From Actinocrinis puniceicyclus (lineage in GTDB: Bacteria > Actinomycetota > Actinomycetes > Streptomycetales > Catenulisporaceae), in the NCBI RefSeq assembly GCF_018283645.1, contig NZ_JAGSXH010000037.1, positions 1 to 51,783 of the forward strand: a stretch of 51,783 nucleotides of DNA. Direction: 5' to 3'. Made by a program: the position numbers and the translations under genes. Of the stretch, positions 7,631-16,849 are shown piece by piece (position 1 is the stretch's first letter; every line of letters starts with the position of its first letter). The notes beneath the pieces were generated by a model that saw nothing but the letters and a program-made list of their open reading frames with translations, searched no databases and was not told where the DNA came from.

Positions 7631-8653
7631 TCAGGCGATCGGCGCGATCGGGTTTTCCGCCGCGGTGACGTGCTGCTCCCGCGCCGCCAGCCCCGCGAGG
7701 TACGCGTTGTAGTCGGAAAGCTCCAGGTCGCCGTCCCGGTCCGCCTTGCGGTCATTGCGCCGCGCCTCGCGCTCGTCCGAGCGGGACCACTGGATGAACA
7801 GCACCAACAGCACGATCAGCGTCGGCACTTCGCCGAAGGCCCAGGCCAGCCCGCCTCCGGTGGACTGGTCCGAAGCCGGGTCGACGCCCCAGGACGCCGG
7901 CGGGTGCGCGAAGGTCCGCGTGATCAGAGACGAGGACATCATCACCGCGACGCCGAAGAACGCGTGGAAAGGCATCGCCGCGAAAAGTTCCAGGATCCGG
8001 ATCACGTACGGGCTGCGATGCGGCGCCGGGTCCACCCCCATGATCGGCCAGAAGAAGAGCAGTCCGACCGCCAGGAAATGCACCAGCATGAAGTCGTGCC
8101 CGGCAGCGCTGCGCATGAGCACGTCGAACAACGTCGTGAAGTAAAGCCCGTAGAGGCTGGCGACGAACAGCGGCAGGGTGAACAGCGGCGAGGAGACGAC
8201 GCGGGCGAAGCGGCTGTGCAGCAGGCCGAGCAGAAGCTCACGCGGGCCGGTGTGCCCCGCCGCGGCCGGGCGCAGCGCGCGCAGCATCAGCGTGATCGGC
8301 GCTCCGAGCAGCAGGAACAGCGGCACCGCCATGGAAAGCACCATGTGCTGAAGCATGTGGGCGCTGAAGAGGTACATCCCGTACTCGGCCAGGCCGGTGC
8401 AGGTCATCGCGAACAGCAGTACGAGCCCCGCCAGGAAGCTGACCGCGCGCGCGATCGGCCAGCCGTCCCCGCGGCGCAGCATCCGGGTCATCCCGGCCGC
8501 GTAGAGCGCGAGCAGCACCACGATCACAACGAGGAAGAACGGGCTCGGCGCGAGCGTCCACATCCGGGCGAAGCTCGGCGGTGGCGGCGGTCCGCCCATG
8601 CCCGGCATGCCCGGCATCCCGGACAGCGAAAGCGCCGCCGAAAGTCCTGTCAT
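7631..8653 (-). CDS. ctaG: CtaG-type cytochrome c oxidase assembly factor
   Basis: The protein has about seven hydrophobic helices and His/Met-rich motifs typical of the caa3-type CtaG family (for example LAEYGMYLFSAHMLQHMVLSM and AAGHDFMLVHFLAVG). These proteins assist copper insertion into cytochrome oxidase. The N-terminus has a Met/Pro-rich stretch (GMPGMPGMGGPPPPP) that could bind copper. The ATG at 8653 is chosen because GAGGAGGTGG lies 6 nt before it; the in-frame GTG at 8662 overlaps that ribosome site. From this start the protein is 340 residues. It lies just upstream of the copper cluster on the same strand, which supports a joint role in copper supply. Confidence 0.88.
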   Translation of the reverse strand: MTGLSAALSLSGMPGMPGMGGPPPPPSFARMWTLAPSPFFLVVIVVLLALYAAGMTRMLRRGDGWPIARAVSFLAGLVLLFAMTCTGLAEYGMYLFSAHMLQHMVLSMAVPLFLLLGAPITLMLRALRPAAAGHTGPRELLLGLLHSRFARVVSSPLFTLPLFVASLYGLYFTTLFDVLMRSAAGHDFMLVHFLAVGLLFFWPIMGVDPAPHRSPYVIRILELFAAMPFHAFFGVAVMMSSSLITRTFAHPPASWGVDPASDQSTGGGLAWAFGEVPTLIVLLVLFIQWSRSDEREARRNDRKADRDGDLELSDYNAYLAGLAAREQHVTAAENPIAPIA

Positions 8654-8803
8654 GACCGCCACCTCCTCACGCGGTGTCCGGCGCGCGCGACCCGAATCCG
8701 ACTCGTCCGCGTTCGTCCGCCGGCCAGCTTACGCGCCGGGAACACGCCCGCTCCGGTCGGGTGCCGCGGGCGCGAGCCGCCCTCGACCCGGCCAGAGCAG
8801 AAC

Positions 8804-9691
8804 TCAGAACAAGAGCAACTGGCACAGATCGCTGCTCCCGGAGTGCGACGCCACCAGCCGCGTTACGGGAGCGACCACCGGAGAGGGAGAGGGTTTCACG
8901 GGCGTGCCGAATCCGCTGAAGTCGACCTCATAGCCCGCCATGCTGTGCCCGGTCGGCGTCGCATCGACGGATACCTGAAGTCCCAGCCGGTACGTGAGCT
9001 GCACCAGCGCGCCCGTGCCCAGGTCGGTGTACAGGTCGATCGAGACCTTGGTCGTCCCCGCCTTCTGCACGATCAACGATTGCGGCAGTACGTCGGTTAC
9101 CGCAGGGATCTTCGCCAGATCAACCGTGCCGGTGTATTCCACGGCCGATTTCGTGTCCACCTCGCTGGCCCCGTCCAAGTGCACCTTGTCGAGCCCCTGA
9201 AGCGCCAGCCACCAGATCGAGTGCGGGGAACCGGCCGCGCGCGCGACGGAGAGGTCGTCCACGAACCAGGTGCGACCCGGGAACCGGTGCAGATCGCCGG
9301 GCGGGATCGACGAGAACACCTTTCCGCCCGCCACGATCACGCTCATCGGGTCCTGCACGGCCGGACCGCTGCCCAGCACGTTCAGTGTCCCCGTCAGCGA
9401 GGCGGTGCCGCGGGTCGGATCGAGCCGGCCGGTGAGCTGGCGGCTGGTCACGATCTTCTTCGCGCTGTCCGTTTCGACGCTGCTGAGCGTCAGCGTCCCG
9501 GGCAGCGGCTTGTCCAGCCACGTGCGCAGTGCCTCGACCGCCCTGGCCTCGGACACCGCCGCCGTGTCCGTTTCGGACGCCTGCGCGGCCGGCGCGGTCG
9601 AGCGCGCGACCGTGGGACCGGAATGGCAGGACGACACCAGGAAACAGCCCAGCAGCACCGCGACCGCCGCCGCGACCGCCCGCTTGCCCAT
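8804..9691 (-). CDS. Exported lipoprotein, LppX/LprG-like fold possible
   Basis: The start ATG at 9691 has AGAGGA 6-7 nt upstream; an upstream GTG at 9724 in the same frame is less likely. The signal peptide ends in a lipobox LVSSC with Cys22 as the lipidation site. The remaining 270 residues form alternating beta strands with no recognised catalytic motif. Pattern and length are like the many actinobacterial lipoproteins related to LppX/LprAFG/LolA, which bind lipids, but this is a fold-level guess. It stands alone between ctaG and the tRNA-Arg gene and its partner is unknown. The C-terminus is hydrophobic (CQLLLF). Confidence 0.72.
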   Translation of the reverse strand: MGKRAVAAAVAVLLGCFLVSSCHSGPTVARSTAPAAQASETDTAAVSEARAVEALRTWLDKPLPGTLTLSSVETDSAKKIVTSRQLTGRLDPTRGTASLTGTLNVLGSGPAVQDPMSVIVAGGKVFSSIPPGDLHRFPGRTWFVDDLSVARAAGSPHSIWWLALQGLDKVHLDGASEVDTKSAVEYTGTVDLAKIPAVTDVLPQSLIVQKAGTTKVSIDLYTDLGTGALVQLTYRLGLQVSVDATPTGHSMAGYEVDFSGFGTPVKPSPSPVVAPVTRLVASHSGSSDLCQLLLF

Positions 9692-10104
9692 CGTCGTCCT
9701 CTCGTCGTCCCAAAGAGCGGGCACCTTCCAGGTGCCAGTTCTCTCCCCCTGTGGACCCGCCGCCCCGTGACTGTCCGCCCTGTTCCCGCCGGGATTTCCG
9801 CTCTGGCGGTGTTCGAGGTATGACCAGCCACCGGAAAGCCTAGCGGACGGCGTCTCCAGATGACTTGCGGACGGGACGCGGGTTCGCAGACGCCTCGCGG
9901 TGAGCGCCGCCTGTCCGTCCCGGCGTACGCGTTACGCGCCACACGCTGCGCAAACAGTGCTCATCGCGCCGCACCGGATCAAGATCGCTTACTGCGCGTA
10001 GGCGGAGGTACTTGCCCCGCGAGGGCTTCTTCTGGTGCCCCGCGCCCTGCGCCCGTGCCCGATGCCGTGCCGCGGGCAGCAGCGCTCCCGCACTTCAGAG
10101 CCAG
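9692..10104. other. 413-bp intergenic region
   Basis: No convincing gene. In the 5' leader of the lipoprotein gene is a tight hairpin, GGCACCT / AGGTGCC (9720-9736), with a 3-nt loop. The rest, up to the tRNA, shows only short open frames without ribosome sites. Confidence 0.6.
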
Positions 10105-10177
10105 TGCCCCCAGCAGGACTCGAACCTGCGACCAAGTGCTTAGAAGGCACCTGCTCTATCCGCTGAGCTATGGGGGC
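10105..10177 (-). tRNA. tRNA-Arg, anticodon TCT
   Basis: On the minus strand a 73-nt cloverleaf is complete: acceptor GCCCCCA / TGGGGGC with discriminator A, D-arm TAGCTCAGCGGATAGAGCA, anticodon loop CTTCTAA (anticodon TCT) and T-arm GCAGGTTCGAGTCCTGC. The CCA end is not encoded. TCT reads the rare AGA codon, expected to be little used at this GC content. Confidence 0.97.
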
Positions 10178-10470
10178 GGCATCGCGGGAACCAGGGTAGT
10201 AGAAGCCGCCGTTACTGCGTCGCGCCATTCCGTGCGCCCCGTGGTCCGCCGCGTGCCTCACGCGGCCTGCCAGGCAGAGGCTCGCGGACACCCGTGAAAA
10301 CAAGCGAATCCGCGGCGCGCGACGAAGGTCAGGCGCAAAAGTACCGCCGGACCTCCCGGCTTGATAGCGTCTTGGCACCGCGGCGGCGCACACCGCCCGC
10401 TGCGGATCCGCAACTGAGACGTTATAAACAATCCTGACCCCGGTGTTCCCTTGTCCCCAGGGGCTGCGGC

Positions 10471-12153
10471 ATGCTCACGGCTGTGACGATCACAGGCCCG
10501 GACGCGGACCTGCTGGGCGCGGTGGGCGCGCTCCGCGAAAGCGTGGCCGCCCCCCGGCTCCCCTTGGCCGCGGACGGCGTCGTCGCCACGCGCAGAATCC
10601 AGGCCGAGCTGGTCCGGCGCCTCGACGACTATCTGATACCCAGGCTGCGCCGACCGGACGGGCCGGTCCACATCGTCGTCGGCGGCTCCACCGGCGTCGG
10701 CAAGTCCACGCTGGTCAACTCACTGGTCCGGCAGGAGGTCAGCAAGGCCGGAGTGCTGCGCCCGACCACCCGCTCAGCCGTGCTGTGCGTGAATCCCGCC
10801 GAGATCGCTGCGGTCACCGGTCCCGAACGGCTGCTGCCGGCCTTCCTGCGCGCCCCCGGGCCGACCGAGCGGCCCGACGCGTTCACCCTCGCGCCCCATC
10901 CGGCCATCCCCGCAGGTGTCGCGCTCGTCGACGCCCCCGACGTCAACTCCGTGGTCGCCGCCAACCGGGACGCCGGCGAACGACTGCTCGGCGCCGCCGA
11001 CGCGTGGCTGCTGGTCACCACCGCCGAGCGATACGCCGACGCGGTCCCCTGGCGGCTGCTCCAGGCGGCCCGGGAGCGGCGGGTCACCGTCGCGATCGTG
11101 CTCAACCGGGTGCCGCCGGAAAGCCTCCAGGATGTGCGCGAGGCGGGGCAGGCGCTGCTGGCCGTCAACGGTCTCGGCGACCTGCCGCTGTTCACCGTTC
11201 CGGAATCGGTGCTCACCGGTGGCCTGCTCCCCGAATACCTGCTGGACCCGCTGATGACCTGGCTGCGCTCCACGGCGCACGATCCGACGATGCGCCAGGC
11301 GACCATCGCCGCCACGGTCAACGGCATGTTCGACGATTTACCGCGCCGCCTCGGTGCGGTAGCCGAGGGGCTGGCGGCGCAGGCGGATGCAGCTGACAGG
11401 CTGCGCACCCAGGCGGATCTCGCTTATGCGGCCGAACGCGCCAGCCTGCACGACGCCGTCGCGCAGGGCGAGCTGCTGCGCGGTACGCCGCTGCTGGAGT
11501 GGCAGGCGATGATCGCTCCCGACCGCGCTCCGGCGCTTTTCACCGCTGGCGACCAGGCTCCGGAAACCGCCCGCAGGCTGCTGCTCGGCTCCGCCGCGGA
11601 CCAGGTCGCCGCCGCCGCGTCGCGAGCCGCCGAACAGGTCGCGGCGGCCTGGCGGGAGGCCCTGGCCGAACAGGACGCGGCCGAGGCGCTCGTCTCCGCC
11701 GGCACCCGCGCCGGCGCGGTCCCGCCCGAGTTGGACGAATGGGCCGAGAGCCTGCTCGACCTGCTGGCCAGGGAACCGCACCGCAAGCGCTCCGACGCGC
11801 AGTTCTTCGCCGCGGGCCGCGGCGGACCCGCCGCGCTGCTGGCCGCCGTCGTGTTCACCGGCCGCCGCGGCGCGTCCCCGCCCAGGCGCCGGCGCGCCCT
11901 GCGCTCGGCCTCCGGCGAACCGGCCGTGCATCCGGTCGCCGCCGCCACCCGCCGACTCGCCGACGCGGTGTTCGGCCCGGACGAGGCCGACCGGCTCGCG
12001 GAACTCGCCGCCACCTCGCTCGACACGGCGCTCGGCGCCCTGTTCGACCGGCTCGCCTTCCGCCACCACCGGGCGCTGAGCGACCTCGGCGTCGAGGCGG
12101 GCGCGGGCAAGGCGCTGCTGGAAGCAGGGCAGGCGGTGCAGCGCGCCCGATGA
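10471..12153 (+). CDS. Dynamin-like GTPase, first of a coupled pair
   Basis: The 560-residue protein has a P-loop GGSTGVGKST at residues 71-80 and a switch-I-like RPTTRSAV. The G3 position reads LVDAPD (Asp154) instead of DxxG, and the G4 position reads NRVPP (Asn212) instead of NKxD, so guanine recognition looks weakened. After the GTPase domain (to about residue 290) come long Ala/Glu/Arg-rich helices, as in the stalk of bacterial dynamins. There is no clear membrane helix. The stop codon overlaps the start of the next gene (ATGA), so the two are translated together. Streptomycete DynA/DynB, which stabilise sporulation septa, are the closest model I know, and YfjP-like GTPases are an alternative. 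A possible -10 box TATAAA lies at 10423-10428. Confidence 0.8.
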   Translation: MLTAVTITGPDADLLGAVGALRESVAAPRLPLAADGVVATRRIQAELVRRLDDYLIPRLRRPDGPVHIVVGGSTGVGKSTLVNSLVRQEVSKAGVLRPTTRSAVLCVNPAEIAAVTGPERLLPAFLRAPGPTERPDAFTLAPHPAIPAGVALVDAPDVNSVVAANRDAGERLLGAADAWLLVTTAERYADAVPWRLLQAARERRVTVAIVLNRVPPESLQDVREAGQALLAVNGLGDLPLFTVPESVLTGGLLPEYLLDPLMTWLRSTAHDPTMRQATIAATVNGMFDDLPRRLGAVAEGLAAQADAADRLRTQADLAYAAERASLHDAVAQGELLRGTPLLEWQAMIAPDRAPALFTAGDQAPETARRLLLGSAADQVAAAASRAAEQVAAAWREALAEQDAAEALVSAGTRAGAVPPELDEWAESLLDLLAREPHRKRSDAQFFAAGRGGPAALLAAVVFTGRRGASPPRRRRALRSASGEPAVHPVAAATRRLADAVFGPDEADRLAELAATSLDTALGALFDRLAFRHHRALSDLGVEAGAGKALLEAGQAVQRAR

Positions 12154-13820
12154 GAGTCATCCGCGGCAATCAGCGCACCCTCGGGGTCGGCGCCCGGCTC
12201 GACGCGCTGGCCAGGCTCGTCGCCACCGCCGAGGGCCGGCTGCCCGCACCCGCGCTGGAACCCGCGCGCGAGGTGCTGCGCCGCGCCGCCGCCCGGTTCG
12301 GCATGTCCGCGGAGCACACCGTCGTGATCCTCGGCGGAGCCACCGGAGTCGGCAAGTCCTCGCTGTTCAACGCCCTGGTCGGGATCGGGCTTTCCCCGGT
12401 CGCGGTGCGCCGCCCCACCACGACGCAGGCGATCGCCTGCGTCTGGGAGGCCGACCGGCTCGCCGAGGCCAGGCCGCTGCTCGACCGCCTCGGCGTGGAG
12501 ACGCGCCGGCAACTGACCCGGGACTCGGCACTGGACCGTTCCCCGGTGCGCGACCCGCTCGGCGGGTTGGTGCTGGTGGACCTGCCGGACCACGACTCGG
12601 CGGTGCGCGAACACCAGGTCGAGGTGGATCAGGCGGTCGGTCTGGCCGACGTGCTGGTCTGGGTCACCGACCCGCAGAAGTACGCGGACGCCTCATGGCA
12701 CGACCGCTACCTCAAGGCGCTCGCGCACCACGCCGACATCATGCTGATCGTGCTCAACCAGATCGACCGGCTGCCGGCCGAGGCGGTCGCCGAGTGCACC
12801 GCGGACCTGGCCCGGCTGGTCGAGCAGGACGGGCTGACGGGTATCCCGGTCATCGCGGTGTCGGCCCGTACCCGCGAGGGACTGGACGAACTGCGCCGGG
12901 CGTTGACCAAGCGGGTCTCCGGGCGAAGGGCGGCCGCCGACCGGCTCGCGGCGGACGTGGACCGGGTCGCGGAACGGCTCTCCACGCTGCTGGTGAACCC
13001 GAGCGCGCCCGAGCAGGACGATGGCGCCGCGTCCGTCTCGGATGCGGCGCGTGCCGAAGTGATGGACGGGCTGCGCGCCGCCGCGGGTGTGGCCAGCCTC
13101 GCCGACGCGGTCAGCGAGCGGATCGCGTCACGCGGCGAGGCCGCGGTCTCCACCCCGCTGCGGGCCCTGAGCTTCCTGCGGGAATTCGGCGCGGGCGGCG
13201 CGTCTGCAGCGGCCCCCCGGGGCGCGTCCCGCCGCTCGCTCGACGGGTCGTCAGGTGGCAGCCTGCGCGAGCTGATCAGGGCGGTGGCCGATCCGGTCGG
13301 CGAGGCGCCGGCGCCGGTGCCGGTGGACCGCGCCGCCCTCGACACCGTGCTCTCCCGGCTCGCCGACGCGGCCACCGCGGCGCTGCCGCCGGACTGGGGC
13401 CGGGCGCTGCGTGCGCAGATCACCGGCAGCCGTCGCAAGGTGGCCGACAGGATCGACGCGGCGCTGGCCGCCGGCGAGATCGACGCCCGGCCGCCGGCCC
13501 GGCACATACTGGTCAGGACCGGCCACGCGGCGCTGCTCGCGCTCACGGCGCTGTTCGCGGCGCTCTGCTTCGTGCCGGGCTTCCCCTACCCGCTCGGCAT
13601 CGCGCTGGCCGCGCTCGCGCTGCTCGGATCGGTCGTCCTGGACTTCACCGCCCGCCGCGCGGCCCGCCGCAGCGCCGTGGCAGCCGGGCAGGTCGCCGTC
13701 GGGCAGCTGTCCGTGGAACTGGCCGCGGTGGCGCAGGACGAACTGTTCGGCCCGATCGCCGAGGAGCTGTCCCGCTATCGCAGTGCATTGACAGATTTCA
13801 AGGCCGTCCGCGACGGCTGA
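12150..13820 (+). CDS. Dynamin/YfjP-like GTPase with membrane anchor
   Basis: The start is the ATG that overlaps the previous stop (ATGA), giving 556 residues. The P-loop is LGGATGVGKSS (residues 61-71), followed by RRPTTTQA (switch I). G3 reads VDLPDHDS, with D for the usual G, and G4 reads NQID (Asn203), which is close to canonical, so this partner can probably bind GTP. A long helical region leads to two closely spaced hydrophobic segments at about residues 452-498 (HAALLALTALFAALCF and IALAALALLGSVVLD) with a short turn, then a basic, helical tail. This is the membrane-paddle layout of bacterial dynamins. Together with the upstream protein it is likely to form a membrane-remodelling or membrane-stabilising heteromer, in line with division or sporulation septa. 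Confidence 0.82.
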   Translation: MRVIRGNQRTLGVGARLDALARLVATAEGRLPAPALEPAREVLRRAAARFGMSAEHTVVILGGATGVGKSSLFNALVGIGLSPVAVRRPTTTQAIACVWEADRLAEARPLLDRLGVETRRQLTRDSALDRSPVRDPLGGLVLVDLPDHDSAVREHQVEVDQAVGLADVLVWVTDPQKYADASWHDRYLKALAHHADIMLIVLNQIDRLPAEAVAECTADLARLVEQDGLTGIPVIAVSARTREGLDELRRALTKRVSGRRAAADRLAADVDRVAERLSTLLVNPSAPEQDDGAASVSDAARAEVMDGLRAAAGVASLADAVSERIASRGEAAVSTPLRALSFLREFGAGGASAAAPRGASRRSLDGSSGGSLRELIRAVADPVGEAPAPVPVDRAALDTVLSRLADAATAALPPDWGRALRAQITGSRRKVADRIDAALAAGEIDARPPARHILVRTGHAALLALTALFAALCFVPGFPYPLGIALAALALLGSVVLDFTARRAARRSAVAAGQVAVGQLSVELAAVAQDELFGPIAEELSRYRSALTDFKAVRDG

Positions 13821-13886
13821 TCATCATCCGCGCGCGGCGTGAATCCCGGCCGTGGCAAGCGGTCCGGAGCCGCCTCATGCGGCCAC

Positions 13887-13892
13887 TAAGCT
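13887..13892 (+). promoter_or_regulatory. Candidate -10 box for a leaderless ettA transcript
   Basis: TAAGCT sits 7 nt before the ATG of ettA, and no ribosome site is present. The spacing puts transcription start at or next to the A of ATG. No clear -35 box is seen. Confidence 0.4.
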
Positions 13893-13899
13893 TGTAGGC

Positions 13900-15564
13900 A
13901 TGGCGGAGTTCATCTACACCCTGCGCAAGGCGCGGAAGGCACACGGCGACAAGGTCATCCTCGACGACGTGACCCTTTCGTTCCTGCCCGGCGCGAAGAT
14001 CGGCGTTGTCGGCCCCAACGGCGCGGGCAAGTCGACCGTGCTCAAGATCATGGCCGGCCTGGAACAGCCGTCCAACGGCGACGCGACGCTGACCCCCGGA
14101 TACTGCGTCGGCATCCTGCTCCAGGAGCCCGAGCTCGACGAGAGCAAGGACGTGCTGGCGAACGTGCAGGTGGGGGTGGCCGAGACCAAGGCGATGCTGG
14201 ACCGCTTCAACCAGATCGCCGAGCAGATGGCCACCGACTACTCCGACGAGCTGCTGACCGAGATGGGCACGCTGCAGGAGCAGTTGGACCACCGCAACGC
14301 CTGGGACCTCGACGCCCAGCTGGAGCAGGCCATGGACGCGCTGCGCTGCCCGCCCGGCGACGCGGACGTCAAGGTGCTCTCCGGCGGTGAGCGGCGCCGC
14401 GTGGCGCTGTGCAGGCTGCTGCTGGAGCAGCCCGACCTGCTGCTGCTCGACGAGCCCACCAACCATCTCGACGCCGAGTCCGTGCTGTGGCTGGAGCAGC
14501 ACCTGGCCAAGTACCCGGGCACCGTGGTCGCGATCACCCACGACCGGTACTTCCTGGACAACGTCGCGCAGTGGATCCTGGAACTCGACCGCGGCCGCGC
14601 CTACCCCTACGAGGGCAACTACTCCACGTACCTGGAGACCAAGTCCTCCCGTATGAAGGTGGAAGGCCAGAAGGACGCCAAGCGGGCCAAGCGGCTGCGC
14701 GAAGAACTGGAGTGGGTCCGCTCCAACGCCAAGGCCCGGCAGACCAAGTCCAAGGCCCGTCTCGCCCGCTACGAGGAGATGGCCGCGGAGGCGGAGAAGA
14801 CCCGCAAGCTCGACTTCGAGGAGATCCAGATCCCGCCGGGCCCGCGCCTCGGCAGCGTCGTGGTCGACGTCGCCAAGCTCAGCAAGGGCTTCGGCGAGCG
14901 GCTGCTGATCGACGACCTGTCCTTCACCCTGCCGCGCAACGGCATCGTCGGCGTGGTCGGCCCGAACGGCGCGGGAAAGACCACGCTGTTCAAGACCATC
15001 GTCGGGCTGGAGCAGCCGGACGCCGGCGAGGTCAAGGTCGGCGAGACGGTGCAGATCGCGTACGTGGACCAGAACCGGGCCGGCATCGACCCGAAGAAGA
15101 CGCTGTGGGAAGTGGTCTCGGACGGGCTGGACTACATTCACGTCGGCCAGGTCGAGATGCCCTCGCGCGCGTACGTGTCCGCGTTCGGGTTCAAGGGCCC
15201 GGACCAGCAGAAGCCGGCCGGGGTGCTCTCCGGCGGCGAGCGCAACCGGCTGAACCTGGCCCTCACCCTCAAGCAGGGCGGCAACCTGCTGCTGCTCGAC
15301 GAGCCGACCAACGACCTGGACGTGGAGACCCTCTCCTCGCTGGAGAACGCGCTGCTGGACTTCCCCGGCTGCGCCGTGGTGGTCTCCCACGACCGCTGGT
15401 TCCTGGACCGGGTCGCCACGCACATCCTGGCCTACGAGGGCGAATCGAAGTGGTTCTGGTTCGAGGGCAACTTCGAGTCCTACGAGAAGAACAAGGTCGA
15501 GCGGCTCGGTCCGGAGGCCGCCCGCCCGCACCGTGTCACCTACCGCAAGCTGACCCGGGGCTAG
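13900..15564 (+). CDS. ettA: Energy-dependent translational throttle EttA (ABC-F)
   Basis: The 554-residue protein has two ATP-binding cassettes and no membrane helices. Cassette 1 has Walker A GPNGAGKST, signature LSGGERRR and Walker B LLLLDEPTNHLDAES. Cassette 2 has GPNGAGKTT, LSGGERNR and LLLLDEPTNDLDVET. Between them is the charged helical linker (about residues 245-310) that reaches towards the P-site tRNA. The length and the N-terminus MAEFIYTLRKARKAHGDK are typical of EttA. It binds the ribosomal E site and gates the first elongation step according to the ATP/ADP ratio. The ATG at 13900 is chosen by family alignment. Only 4 bp separate it from the thioesterase, so they form an operon. 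Confidence 0.96.
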   Translation: MAEFIYTLRKARKAHGDKVILDDVTLSFLPGAKIGVVGPNGAGKSTVLKIMAGLEQPSNGDATLTPGYCVGILLQEPELDESKDVLANVQVGVAETKAMLDRFNQIAEQMATDYSDELLTEMGTLQEQLDHRNAWDLDAQLEQAMDALRCPPGDADVKVLSGGERRRVALCRLLLEQPDLLLLDEPTNHLDAESVLWLEQHLAKYPGTVVAITHDRYFLDNVAQWILELDRGRAYPYEGNYSTYLETKSSRMKVEGQKDAKRAKRLREELEWVRSNAKARQTKSKARLARYEEMAAEAEKTRKLDFEEIQIPPGPRLGSVVVDVAKLSKGFGERLLIDDLSFTLPRNGIVGVVGPNGAGKTTLFKTIVGLEQPDAGEVKVGETVQIAYVDQNRAGIDPKKTLWEVVSDGLDYIHVGQVEMPSRAYVSAFGFKGPDQQKPAGVLSGGERNRLNLALTLKQGGNLLLLDEPTNDLDVETLSSLENALLDFPGCAVVVSHDRWFLDRVATHILAYEGESKWFWFEGNFESYEKNKVERLGPEAARPHRVTYRKLTRG

Positions 15565-15568
15565 CCGG

Positions 15569-16024
15569 GTGGCGCCGGAGATCACCGACGAGGGGCTCAG
15601 GTACGTGTACCTGTGTCCTTTGCGGTGGGCGGACATGGATGCGTTCGGGCACGTGAACAACGTCGTCTACCTGCGTTATCTGGAACAGGCGCGGGTGGAG
15701 TGGATGTTCACCACCGCGAAGCAGGCCGGGGTGGCGCAGTTCTCCCTCGGCACCGTGGTGGCGCGCCACGAGATCGAATACCGCCGGCCGCTGGTCTACC
15801 GGCCCGAACCGGTGCGCGTGGAGACCTGGGTGACGCGGATCAGCAACGCCTCTTTCACCGTCGCCTACGAGGTGAAGGACGACGAGGCGTTGTACGCGAT
15901 CGCGGAGACGATCCTGGTGCCGTATGACCTGGGCGCCGAACGGCCTCGCCGGATCACCGCCGACGAGCGCGACTATCTCAAGCCCTATCTCGCGGCCGAG
16001 CCCGCCAAGACCCGCTACCGCTGA
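15569..16024 (+). CDS. Hot-dog acyl-CoA thioesterase (4HBT family)
   Basis: The 151-residue protein has the 4-hydroxybenzoyl-CoA thioesterase signature RWADMDAFGHVNNVVYLRYL near residue 20, with Asp in DMDAFGHVN as the likely catalytic residue, and the conserved EIEYRRPLVY strand later. It should hydrolyse an acyl-CoA in the cytoplasm; the acyl group cannot be told from sequence. The GTG start lies 4 bp after the ettA stop, so it is cotranscribed with ettA. That pairing is, from memory, common in streptomycetes. Confidence 0.9.
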   Translation: MAPEITDEGLRYVYLCPLRWADMDAFGHVNNVVYLRYLEQARVEWMFTTAKQAGVAQFSLGTVVARHEIEYRRPLVYRPEPVRVETWVTRISNASFTVAYEVKDDEALYAIAETILVPYDLGAERPRRITADERDYLKPYLAAEPAKTRYR

Positions 16025-16040
16025 ATCTGGGCTGCCGGCG

Positions 16041-16721
16041 ATGAACGACGAGTACGCATTCGCGGACGCGCATGATGCGGCCGCTCTCGGCGTGTACCTG
16101 GAGCGTCTGCTGGCGATGGATAAGAGCGCTGCGGTGCGCTTCGTCGGCATAGGCCATGCAGCAGCCGCATACAGCGCGCCGCCGCTGCATGGATCCACCG
16201 CCCGCGCAACGATTCTGACGGTGCGTACGGTGGCGCTCGGCGCTGGCACGCAGCACTCTGAGTTTGAGCACTCTGAGTTTGACCGCACGGTCTCGGCGGG
16301 TCAGTTGCTTGAGTCACTGCGCACGCGGGCGGACGGCGCGCAGGGGTTCACCCTGCCGCGCCCACTGACCGCTGGTCCGTCGTGGGCGGGCCTTCTGCCG
16401 CCGCGCACCGGCTGGTGGCTACTTGGCGAGGTGACGGTGCGCCGGCTCGCCGAGGTCGTCGCGCAGGGCAATGCGGACTTCCGTTTCAGCGCCCTGGGCC
16501 GCGATCGCGCCGCGCTCGACGATCTCGCCGAGGCGATCTGGAGCCGCGAACTCGCGCACGGTCTGCGTTGGCGCGCCGCGCACGCCGCCGCCGCGATGGG
16601 CTTCCTCGGTCCGCAACCGGAGAACTCCGTAGAGTCCGCGCGCGTCGCGGCGCACACTCGCTGGCTAAGGCTCGACACGCCATATGGCACAGTCCTGGAA
16701 CGCATCGCCGGCGCGCTCTGA
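16041..16721 (+). CDS. Conserved-looking protein of unknown function
   Basis: The likely start is ATG 16041 (226 residues), 16 bp after the thioesterase stop; an upstream GTG/ATG reading would run through that gene. I recognise no domain. The N-terminal half is Ala-rich and acidic, the middle has GWWLLGEVTVRRLAEVVAQG, and the C-terminal third is helical with AIWSRELAHGLRWRAAHAAA. No signal peptide or membrane helix is seen, so it should be cytoplasmic. A 15-bp tandem duplication encodes HSEFEHSEFD near residue 72. It probably belongs to the ettA operon by spacing. Confidence 0.6.
   Translation: MNDEYAFADAHDAAALGVYLERLLAMDKSAAVRFVGIGHAAAAYSAPPLHGSTARATILTVRTVALGAGTQHSEFEHSEFDRTVSAGQLLESLRTRADGAQGFTLPRPLTAGPSWAGLLPPRTGWWLLGEVTVRRLAEVVAQGNADFRFSALGRDRAALDDLAEAIWSRELAHGLRWRAAHAAAAMGFLGPQPENSVESARVAAHTRWLRLDTPYGTVLERIAGAL
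16253..16282 (+). repeat. Perfect 15-bp tandem duplication in the unknown gene
   Basis: GCACTCTGAGTTTGA occurs twice without a gap, duplicating the residues HSEFE/D in frame. The AT content of the unit is higher than that of its surroundings. Confidence 0.9.
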
Positions 16722-16849
16722 CCCACTGGTCGGACCAGGTTGGGGGTACTTATCTCGCGCACCGACCGCACCGGCTAGGGTGGCGCTTCGGCGTCTCGTT
16801 ACGTCGATGAGCCAGGGCCCATCACTCAGCGATTGAGGGGAGAAATCCG

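Noticed and set aside
10258-10671. A minus-strand frame upstream of the dynamin-like pair
   Set aside because: No ribosome site or domain; it overlaps the start of the real plus-strand gene.
13798-15660. A 620-codon minus-strand frame over ettA
   Set aside because: It is a mirror of the ettA gene with no recognisable domain.
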